From assembly GCA_017447005.1 (NCBI GenBank), contig JAFSOM010000283.1, positions 1-6,090 of the forward strand: 6,090 nucleotides of DNA. Reading direction: 5' to 3'. This stretch comes from Oscillibacter sp. (GTDB taxonomy: Bacteria > Bacillota > Clostridia > Oscillospirales > Oscillospiraceae). Within the stretch, counting starts at the first letter, position 1. Each line of letters begins with the position of its first letter. The notes under the pieces were generated by a model that saw only the letters and a list, made by a program, of their open reading frames with translations, was not told where the DNA came from and did no database searches. The position numbers and the translations under genes were made by a program. Positions 1-4,865 of this stretch are shown here, in pieces.

Positions 1-1
1 C

Positions 2-64
2 GGGGAATACCGCTTTTTCCGCTTTACCTTCTTTACGGGTAAGGCTTATATCGGTATGGCCTGA
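2..64 (+). CDS. C-terminal end of an unidentified reading frame, possibly a Phe/Tyr-rich leader peptide (5' partial)
   Basis: An open frame enters from the left edge and stops with TGA at 62-64, leaving 20 visible codons. Residues 4-11 read RFFRFTFF. There are five Phe codons between 14 and 34 and two Tyr codons (8-10, 47-49). The start codon is outside the window, so total length is unknown. A run of Phe codons about 40 nt ahead of an intrinsic terminator, just upstream of a DAHP synthase gene, is the arrangement of a transcription-attenuation leader peptide such as enterobacterial pheL. The alternative is simply the C-terminus of an unrelated upstream protein, whose terminator would then be the hairpin at 107-138. 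I do not recognise a protein family from the 20 residues. The composition is seen; the leader-peptide role is inference. Confidence 0.35.
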   Translation, partial: GEYRFFRFTFFTGKAYIGMA

Positions 65-106
65 GCGCGTGGAGAGACGGCGGAACCCATCATAACCCGT
101 CTGTCA

Positions 107-140
107 AGCCCTGCGGCCCGTCGGCTGCGGGGCTTTTTCT
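107..140 (+). terminator. Intrinsic terminator or attenuator hairpin upstream of aroF
   Basis: An 11-bp stem pairs 107-117 (AGCCCTGCGGC) with 124-134 (GCTGCGGGGCT), including two G-U wobbles. It closes a 6-nt loop (118-123) and is followed directly by T134-T138. This is a textbook Rho-independent terminator. It lies 43 nt after the stop of the upstream frame and ends only about 6 nt before the aroF ribosome binding site, so no promoter fits between it and aroF. It either ends the upstream gene with partial read-through or acts as a regulated attenuator of the aro operon leader. Confidence 0.75.
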
Positions 141-144
141 CATG

Positions 145-151
145 AAAGGAG
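145..151 (+). promoter_or_regulatory. aroF ribosome binding site
   Basis: AAAGGAG at 145-151 lies 12 nt before the GTG at 164. It supports the GTG start over the out-of-frame ATG at 142, which precedes this site and so cannot use it. Confidence 0.8.
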
Positions 152-163
152 ACGTAAACCCCT

Positions 164-1171
164 GTGATTGTCGTACTGAAACAAAATCCGAACGCCGAAC
201 AACTCGAAAGCCTGATTGCGTGGCTCAAAGAGAAAGGTATCTCCATCCACACCAGCGCCGGGGAAAATCATACCATTCTGGGCCTCGTGGGCGATACCTC
301 GCAACTGGATATGGACCTCATCGCCGCGCTGGACATTGTGGAGGATGTCAAGCGCATACAGGAGCCGTTCAAGAACGCGAACCGCAAATTCCACCCCGCC
401 GACAGCGAGATTCCCGTCGGCAACACGCAAATCGGCGGCGATACGCTTACGATTATGGCGGGGCCGTGCTCCGTGGAATCGGAGGCGCAAATTGTGGGAA
501 TCGCCAAGGCGGTAAAGGCCAGCGGCGCGACGATGTTACGCGGCGGCGCGTTCAAGCCCCGCACGTCGCCGTACTCCTTTCAGGGCCTCGGCGAACGCGG
601 CCTCGAATTTCTGAAAGTCGCCCGACAGGAAACCGGCCTTCCCATTGTCACGGAACTGATGGATTTAAGCCAACTCCCGCTCTTCAAGGACGTGGACGTG
701 ATACAAATCGGGGCGCGGAACATGCAGAACTTTGACCTGCTCAAAGCCGTGGGACATCAGGAAAAGCCCGTGATGATTAAGCGCGGCATGGCGGCGACTT
801 ATGAAGAATGGCTGATGAGCGCGGAGTATGTCATGTCGGGCGGCAACGAGAACGTGATACTGTGCGAGCGCGGTATCCGCACGTTTGAGACGTACACCCG
901 GAACACGCTGGACTTGTCTTGCATTCCGGTTTTGCGTCGGCTGACGCATTTGCCGATAGTGATTGACCCCAGTCACGCGACGGGGAAGAGTTGGCTTGTG
1001 GAGCCGATGGCGTGCGGGGCCGTGGCGACGGGCGCCGACGGCGTGCTGATTGAAGTCCATAACGACCCCGCCCACGCGCTTTGCGACGGGCCGCAGTCGC
1101 TCAAGCCCGAAGAGTTTGACCGCGTCGCGGCGAAACTCCTCAAAATCCATGAAACCGTCAAGGCCCTGTAA
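164..1171 (+). CDS. aroF: 3-deoxy-7-phosphoheptulonate (DAHP) synthase, type I-beta with N-terminal ferredoxin-like domain
   Basis: The enzyme condenses phosphoenolpyruvate with erythrose 4-phosphate to DAHP, the first committed step of the cytoplasmic shikimate pathway. The start is GTG at 164; the resulting N-terminus (MIVVLK) matches family members of this class. Residues 1 to about 66 form the ferredoxin-like regulatory domain, and about 67-335 the TIM barrel. Visible motifs are AGPCSVES (99-106, metal-ligand Cys102), the LRGG..FKPRTSPYSF region (125-139, substrate phosphate binding), IKRG (205-208), IDPSHATG (267-274, His271) and GVLIEVH (293-299, Glu297). Asp308 is the likely fourth metal ligand. 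The length of 335 aa is about the size of the Thermotoga maritima enzyme, in which the N-terminal domain mediates feedback inhibition by Tyr and Phe. The same control is likely here by homology. It is the first gene of the operon, preceded by a terminator-like hairpin and separated from tyrA by a repeat-filled gap. No sign of damage. Confidence 0.96.
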   Translation: MIVVLKQNPNAEQLESLIAWLKEKGISIHTSAGENHTILGLVGDTSQLDMDLIAALDIVEDVKRIQEPFKNANRKFHPADSEIPVGNTQIGGDTLTIMAGPCSVESEAQIVGIAKAVKASGATMLRGGAFKPRTSPYSFQGLGERGLEFLKVARQETGLPIVTELMDLSQLPLFKDVDVIQIGARNMQNFDLLKAVGHQEKPVMIKRGMAATYEEWLMSAEYVMSGGNENVILCERGIRTFETYTRNTLDLSCIPVLRRLTHLPIVIDPSHATGKSWLVEPMACGAVATGADGVLIEVHNDPAHALCDGPQSLKPEEFDRVAAKLLKIHETVKAL

Positions 1172-1210
1172 ACGAAAGAATCTCGACCTGTGCGGATGAA
1201 CCGCTTTCGT

Positions 1211-1256
1211 CGCCCCCCTTTGGGGGAGATGTCACGAAGTGACAGAGGGGGAGAAA
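1211..1256 (+). repeat. Palindromic intergenic repeat, copy 1
   Basis: The first hairpin pairs CCCCC (1214-1218) with GGGGG (1222-1226). The second pairs GTCAC (1231-1235) with GTGAC (1239-1243) around GAA. The unit ends in AGAGGGGGAGAAAACT. The order (C/G-run hairpin, GTCAC hairpin, GAGGGG tail, A-run) matches copy 3 in the same orientation, with different loops and arm lengths. This suggests a dispersed family rather than recent duplication of one copy. Confidence 0.7.
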
Positions 1257-1310
1257 ACTTGCCCTCATCCGGCGCTGCGCGCCACCTTCCCCCGTTACCG
1301 GGGGAAGGCC
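1254..1310 (-). repeat. Palindromic intergenic repeat, copy 2 (inverted)
   Basis: This copy has the same architecture as copy 3 on the opposite strand: CCCTCATCCG (1262-1271), a hairpin GGCGC/GCGCC (1271-1275 with 1279-1283), then a 10-bp hairpin CCTTCCCCCG/CGGGGGAAGG (1285-1294 with 1299-1308, loop TTAC). Its left flank AAAACTTG also matches the complement of the right flank of copy 3. The loop and the inner hairpin differ from copy 3, with pairing kept in both, which points to selection on, or copying of, the hairpin form. Confidence 0.75.
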
Positions 1311-1356
1311 AGACTTGTTAGCGTAATCTTTGAAGCCTTGCAAGGTTGCGGCAAAA

Positions 1357-1419
1357 GCCTTCCCCCCTTGGGGGGAAGGTGTCACGGCGTAAGCCGTGAC
1401 GGATGAGGGGAAAAGTTTT
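1357..1419 (+). repeat. Palindromic intergenic repeat, copy 3
   Basis: A 10-bp hairpin CCTTCCCCCC/GGGGGGAAGG (1358-1367 with 1370-1379) is followed by an 8-bp hairpin GTCACGGC/GCCGTGAC (1381-1388 with 1393-1400, loop GTAA), then GGATGAGGGG and AAAAGTTTT. It is inverted relative to copy 2, so 1254-1419 as a whole is an imperfect foldback. Repeats of this general look occur in many anaerobic Bacillota genomes as far as I recall; the family was not searched. Confidence 0.8.
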
Positions 1420-1424
1420 ATAAC
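1396..1424 (+). promoter_or_regulatory. Possible sigma-70-type promoter for tyrA at the edge of repeat copy 3
   Basis: GTGACG (1396-1401, 4 of 6 matches to TTGACA) is separated by 17 nt from TATAAC (1419-1424, 5 of 6 matches to TATAAT). Transcription would begin near 1431 and give a leader of about 100 nt before tyrA. The -35 element lies inside the repeat hairpin, so the match could be chance. It would explain how tyrA onward is expressed despite the structured gap. Confidence 0.25.
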
Positions 1425-1433
1425 GCTTTTCCC
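1408..1433 (+). other. Hairpin at the right end of the repeat cluster
   Basis: GGGAAAAG (1408-1415) pairs with CTTTTCCC (1426-1433), an 8-bp stem with a 10-nt loop. It can be extended outward by G-U and A-U pairs. Only a TTTC run follows, so it is a poor intrinsic terminator. It overlaps the candidate promoter. Confidence 0.4.
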
Positions 1434-1489
1434 TTTCAAAGGCGGGGCGCAAACGTTCCCAGTAAATGATATTGCATTCCAACGCCCCT

Positions 1490-1505
1490 GACGGGAATCC
1501 CCGTC
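1490..1505 (+). other. Small hairpin in the tyrA leader
   Basis: GACGGG (1490-1495) pairs with CCCGTC (1500-1505) around AATC. It sits 15 nt ahead of the GGAGG ribosome binding site (1521-1525) and has no T-run after it, so it is not a terminator. It could stabilise the 5' end of a processed or re-initiated tyrA transcript; this is inference. Confidence 0.35.
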
Positions 1506-1534
1506 CGCGTAAAATAAATTGGAGGTAAACTGTC

Positions 1535-2371
1535 ATGACAGTAGGCATTGTAGGACTTGGGCTAATCGGCGGCTCCATGGCGAAAAGCGCGAAAGACCGT
1601 ACCGGACACACCGTGTACGGAATCGACAAGGAATCCGAGACCATGACCATGGCCCGCATGAGCGGCGCGATTGACGGCCCGCTCAACGAACATAATTTGC
1701 CGTGGTGCGATTTAATCCTGTTGGCAATCCGTCCGAAAGACGCCGTGACATGGGTGGAGACCCACGCCCGCATGATTTCGACGCGGGCGATTGTCGTGGA
1801 CTTATGCGGCGTCAAGCGCGGCGTTTGCGAGCGTATCGCGCCTATCGCCCGGAAATGCGGCTTTACGTATATCGGCGGACATCCCATGGCCGGACGCGAA
1901 CGCAGCGGCTTTACCGCCTCCGCCAGCGATTTGTTTGTCGACGCCTACATGATTCTCACGCCCGACGAACGCGCCGACGCTTCCCACCTCGAAACGCTGA
2001 AAAACTTCTTCACGGACATTGGTTTCGCCGGGATTACGTTTTCCACGCCCGACGAGCATGACAGCATTATTGCGTACACGTCGCAGTTGGCGCACATCGT
2101 TTCGAGCGCTTATGTCAAGTCGCCGACGGCGCAGAAACGGCGCGGCTTCTCCGCCGGAAGTTTCCGCGATATGACCCGCGTCGCCCGTCTGGACGAAGAG
2201 ATGTGGACGGAACTGTTTCTCGACAACGCGGATTATCTCACGGAGGAGCTTGACATTCTGATTGCGCGTTTGCAGGAGTACGCCGCGGCCCTGAAAGACA
2301 AGGACGCCGACACGCTCATCGCGTTGCTCAAAGACGGACGCGAAAAGAAAGCCACAGCGGGCGGGAACTGA
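1535..2371 (+). CDS. tyrA: Prephenate dehydrogenase
   Basis: The enzyme oxidatively decarboxylates prephenate to 4-hydroxyphenylpyruvate, the tyrosine branch step, in the cytoplasm. The N-terminal Rossmann domain shows GLGLIGGS (7-14), and Asp31 at the end of the second strand suggests NAD+ rather than NADP+ preference. Family motifs follow: VDLCGVK (88-94), GGHPMAGRERSG (114-125, His116) and TSQLAHIVSSAY (182-193, catalytic-type His187). GSFRDMTRVA (208-217) is probably involved in substrate binding. The helical dimerisation domain fills the rest. At 278 aa it is a stand-alone enzyme with no fused chorismate mutase and no C-terminal ACT domain, so direct Tyr feedback through an ACT domain is not expected. 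GGAGG at 1521-1525 lies 9 nt before the ATG. It is followed by aroB after 41 nt. Confidence 0.95.
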   Translation: MTVGIVGLGLIGGSMAKSAKDRTGHTVYGIDKESETMTMARMSGAIDGPLNEHNLPWCDLILLAIRPKDAVTWVETHARMISTRAIVVDLCGVKRGVCERIAPIARKCGFTYIGGHPMAGRERSGFTASASDLFVDAYMILTPDERADASHLETLKNFFTDIGFAGITFSTPDEHDSIIAYTSQLAHIVSSAYVKSPTAQKRRGFSAGSFRDMTRVARLDEEMWTELFLDNADYLTEELDILIARLQEYAAALKDKDADTLIALLKDGREKKATAGGN

Positions 2372-2412
2372 TTCCGCGCCGCGAATCTCCGTAGCGACAG
2401 GAGGGAACGCTT

Positions 2413-3465
2413 ATGCGCTCTATCACCGTCCATACAAGCCCCGCTTATTCCGTACAAATCGGCGCCGGACTGCTCCGGCAATGCGGCGGACTTCTCCGCG
2501 AGGCGCTCCCCGGACAAAAAACCGCCGTCGTCACCGACAGTACGGTCGCGCCGCTGTACCTGTCCGCCGTGCGGGAAAGTCTGCAAAGCGCGGGTTTCAC
2601 CGTCTGTTCCCATATCTTTTCCGCCGGGGAAACGTCTAAAAATTTCGACACGCTCTCCGGGATTCTGGAGTTTCTCGCCGACGAACGCCTGACCCGTACC
2701 GACAGCGTCATCGCGCTGGGCGGCGGCGTCACGGGCGATATGGCCGGATTCGCCGCCGCCACGTATCTGCGCGGCGTGCGTTACGCGCAACTGCCTACCA
2801 CGCTTTTGGCGGCGGTCGACAGCTCCGTAGGCGGCAAAACCGCGATTGACCTGAAAGCCGGAAAGAATCTCGCGGGCGCGTTTCTACAACCGTCCGCCGT
2901 GCTCTGCGACACGGATTGTTTACAGTCTCTCCCCGCCGACGTATTCGCCGACGGCGCCGCCGAAGCGATTAAAACGGGTATTCTCTCCGACGAAAGTCTG
3001 TTCGCGCTGTTCGAGCGGGACGCGCTCAACGTCAGCCCGGAAGAGATTATCGCCCGTTGTATCGCGTACAAAGCGGGCGTCGTGGAGCGGGACGAGCGCG
3101 AACAGAACGAGCGTCGGCTGTTAAACCTCGGGCACACCGTCGGACACGCTATCGAAAGGTGTAGTCAGTACGCGATTCCGCACGGTCACGCGGTCGCGGC
3201 GGGTATAGCGATTATCGCACGCGCCGCCGAACGCCTCGGATGGACGGACGAGCCGATAGCCGGACGCGTCACGCGCTGTCTTGCGCGACATCAGTTGCCC
3301 GTTGACAGCGATTTCGCCGCGTCCGAACTCGCCGACGCCGCCTCCGCCGATAAGAAACGCTCCGGCGATACGATAACCCTTGTGATTCCGCGCCGTATCG
3401 GTCACTGCGAACTGAAAACGGTTCCGGTCGCCGAACTGCGCGCCGTGATTGAGGCCGGATTATGA
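2413..3465 (+). CDS. aroB: 3-dehydroquinate synthase
   Basis: The enzyme converts DAHP to 3-dehydroquinate using bound NAD+ and a divalent metal, the second shikimate step. The 350-aa length is usual. Motifs visible in order are the NAD-binding GGGVTGDMAGFAAATYLRG (103-121), QLPTTLLAAVDSSVGGKTAI (126-145), the KNLAGAF.QP segment (151-160), GAAEAIKTG (181-189, metal ligand Glu184), NLGHTVGHAIE (238-248; His241 metal ligand, His245 catalytic by homology), HGHAVAAG (257-264, His257 third ligand) and DKKR (313-316). AGGAGGG at 2399-2405 sits 7 nt before the ATG. Its stop overlaps the aroA start (ATGA, 3462-3465), so translation of the two is probably coupled. No missing residues. Confidence 0.96.
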   Translation: MRSITVHTSPAYSVQIGAGLLRQCGGLLREALPGQKTAVVTDSTVAPLYLSAVRESLQSAGFTVCSHIFSAGETSKNFDTLSGILEFLADERLTRTDSVIALGGGVTGDMAGFAAATYLRGVRYAQLPTTLLAAVDSSVGGKTAIDLKAGKNLAGAFLQPSAVLCDTDCLQSLPADVFADGAAEAIKTGILSDESLFALFERDALNVSPEEIIARCIAYKAGVVERDEREQNERRLLNLGHTVGHAIERCSQYAIPHGHAVAAGIAIIARAAERLGWTDEPIAGRVTRCLARHQLPVDSDFAASELADAASADKKRSGDTITLVIPRRIGHCELKTVPVAELRAVIEAGL

Positions 3466-4838
3466 ATGTAAGAATCACGCCGCGCCGGTTATCGGGAAGC
3501 GTGACGCCGCCGGGGAGTAAGTCCATGGCGCACCGTCTGCTGATTGCCGCCGCGCTCGCGTCGGGAGAGAGCGTGATTGAGGGCGTCGCGCCGTCGGGAA
3601 AGGCGCAAGCCGTCGCGCCGTCGGGAAACGCGGAAGTCGTCGCGTCGTCGGAAGATATTGAGGCTACGTTACGCTGTCTCGCGGCGCTGGGCGCGTCGTG
3701 GGATGTACGGAACAACGCCTATCGCGTCACGGGAATCGGCGCGAATCCGGCGCTGTTCAAGATGTATAAACAAGTGGTTACGCGGCTCGCGGCCTCTCCC
3801 CGGACGCCCGATAACTTGTCCGAACAAGCTCTGCCGCGTTTTGACTGCGGCGAATCCGGCTCCACGCTCCGCTTTATGATTCCCATTGCCCTCGCTATCA
3901 CGGGCGGCGGCGTCTTTACGGGTCACGGTCGCCTGATGGAACGTCCGCTAACGCCCTATTGGACGCTCTTTGACGAAAAGGGAATCTCCTATGAACGCAA
4001 CGGAAACGCCTTGACCGTGCGCGGAACGCTGACGCCGGGACGGTACCGCTTGCCCGGGGACGTGTCCAGTCAGTTCTTTACGGGCTTGCTCTTCGCCCTG
4101 CCCCTGCTCGACGGGGAATCCGTACTGGAAAGCGTGACGCCGTTACAGTCCGCGCCGTATGTTCAAATGACGCTTGACGCGCTGTCGCTGGCGGGAGTGC
4201 GTATCGACGCGGACGGCAACCGCTTCGGCGTAGGCGAAAACCGTATCGGCGCTGACGCAAACCGCTTTGTTGTGCGTCCGCAACCTTACCGCGCTTTCCG
4301 CGCCGCCGTGGAAACTGACTGGTCACAGGCCGCGTTCTGGTACGCCGCCAACTTTCTCGGCGCGGATGTCGACATACAAGGCTTGAATCCGGATTCCGCG
4401 CAAGGCGATAAGATTATCGCGTCCCTCTGCGAACGAATGCGGCGCGACGGCGAACTCTCGCTGGATATGTCCGACTGTCCCGACTTACTGCCGCCGCTTG
4501 CGGTGATGTCCGCCGTGCGTCACGGCCTGACGCGCTTCGTCAACGCCGGACGCCTGCGCATGAAGGAAAGCGACCGCTTATCCACCGTGGCCCGGATGTT
4601 ACGGGCGTTCGGGATTGATACGGAGGAAGGCGCCGATTTCCTCAACGTCACGGGCGGGACATTGCGCGGGGGCGTCGCGGACGGCGCGAATGACCATAGA
4701 ATCGTGATGGCGGCGGCGGTGGCGGCGTCCGTATGCGCGGAAGGCGTCACGATTACCGGGGCCGACGCCGTGCGCAAGTCCTACCCCGATTTCTGGGAAC
4801 AGTATCAATCTTTGGGCGGGGAAATTCGTATTCTTTGA
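3462..4838 (+). CDS. aroA: 3-phosphoshikimate 1-carboxyvinyltransferase (EPSP synthase), unusually long
   Basis: The enzyme transfers the enolpyruvyl group of PEP to shikimate 3-phosphate. Motifs seen: PGSKSMAHR (17-25, Lys20), DCGESGSTLRFM (128-139), GRLMERPLTP (156-165), PGDVSSQFFTGLL (198-210), SDCPDLLPPLAV (337-348, Asp341 equivalent to the catalytic Asp), RMKESDR (366-372), NDHRIVMAAAVAA (410-422) and SYPDFWE (440-446). At 458 aa it is about 30 residues longer than most bacterial AroA (roughly 425-430). The excess maps to a tandem 9-residue repeat (residues 42-68), an extra segment of about 20 residues between 94 and 128, and a heptapeptide repeat (249-269). All are in frame and all catalytic motifs are intact, so the gene is probably functional. 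The ATG overlaps the aroB stop by 4 nt and has no strong ribosome binding site, which fits translational coupling. Confidence 0.95.
   Translation: MNVRITPRRLSGSVTPPGSKSMAHRLLIAAALASGESVIEGVAPSGKAQAVAPSGNAEVVASSEDIEATLRCLAALGASWDVRNNAYRVTGIGANPALFKMYKQVVTRLAASPRTPDNLSEQALPRFDCGESGSTLRFMIPIALAITGGGVFTGHGRLMERPLTPYWTLFDEKGISYERNGNALTVRGTLTPGRYRLPGDVSSQFFTGLLFALPLLDGESVLESVTPLQSAPYVQMTLDALSLAGVRIDADGNRFGVGENRIGADANRFVVRPQPYRAFRAAVETDWSQAAFWYAANFLGADVDIQGLNPDSAQGDKIIASLCERMRRDGELSLDMSDCPDLLPPLAVMSAVRHGLTRFVNAGRLRMKESDRLSTVARMLRAFGIDTEEGADFLNVTGGTLRGGVADGANDHRIVMAAAVAASVCAEGVTITGADAVRKSYPDFWEQYQSLGGEIRIL
3585..3665 (+). repeat. 27-nt tandem repeat, 3 units, inside aroA
   Basis: Units are 3585-3611, 3612-3638 and 3639-3665. 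Units 1 and 2 match at 24 of 27 positions; unit 3 is shorter in similarity. They encode VAPSGKAQA, VAPSGNAEV and VASSEDIEA. Only the last resembles the normal family sequence leading into the (S/D)DI.AT motif, so units 1 and 2 look like an 18-residue expansion in a surface-loop region just after the first helix. Confidence 0.85.
4206..4268 (+). repeat. 21-nt tandem repeat, 3 units, inside aroA
   Basis: Units 4206-4226, 4227-4247 and 4248-4268 encode DADGNRF, GVGENRI and GADANRF. Units 1 and 3 are the most alike in DNA. All three share the N-R-F/I core at the end. The repeat lies between the segment that ends in LAGVRI and the next barrel strand, where homologues have a variable hairpin. Confidence 0.75.
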
Positions 4839-4850
4839 ATCCGCCTATCC

Positions 4851-4856
4851 GGGAGG
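4851..4856 (+). promoter_or_regulatory. aroC ribosome binding site that decides the start
   Basis: GGGAGG at 4851-4856 is 9 nt before the ATG at 4866 and 6 nt before an in-frame TTG at 4863. The ATG has the better start codon and spacing, so the start is set at 4866. Confidence 0.7.
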
Positions 4857-4865
4857 GAAAGTTTG

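Larger units (their letters stand above)
1172..1534. other. 363-nt non-coding gap between aroF and tyrA, filled by palindromic repeats
   Basis: I see no credible gene in this gap. It contains three related double-hairpin repeats (about 1211-1256, 1254-1310 and 1357-1419), a 10-nt palindrome CCTTGCAAGG (1336-1345), a hairpin 1408-1433 and a small hairpin at 1490-1505 ahead of the tyrA ribosome binding site. Peptides translated across it are proline/glycine-rich artefacts of the repeats. All other junctions in this operon are 41 nt or shorter, so the gap is exceptional and looks like later insertion of repeat DNA. Confidence 0.85.

Noticed and set aside
60..140. T-box riboswitch in the aroF leader
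   Set aside because: The conserved T-box antiterminator core (GGTGG.ACCGCG type) is absent. The nearest string around 71-88 does not match it.
142..735. Open frame starting at the ATG at 142
   Set aside because: It overlaps aroF in another frame, is very rich in Arg, Gly and Pro, and its start lies before the ribosome binding site.
1211..1419. CRISPR array
   Set aside because: There are only three units, they are in mixed orientation with unequal spacing, and each unit is itself a pair of hairpins. There are no regular spacers.
1158..1439. Minus-strand open frame of 93 codons across the aroF-tyrA gap
   Set aside because: Its peptide is a direct translation of the palindromic repeats (for example PSPQGGKAF and SPPKGGDESG). 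It overlaps aroF and has no family resemblance.
1472..1515. TTGCAT (1472-1477) with TAAAAT (1510-1515) as a tyrA promoter
   Set aside because: The spacing of 32 nt is far too long for a sigma-70 promoter.
1318..1887. Minus-strand open frame of 189 codons
   Set aside because: More than half is antisense to the well-supported tyrA, and the rest is repeat DNA. High GC creates long chance frames.
2233..2790. Minus-strand open frame of 185 codons over the tyrA-aroB junction
   Set aside because: It is antisense to two genes with full family motifs and has low-complexity, arginine-rich composition.
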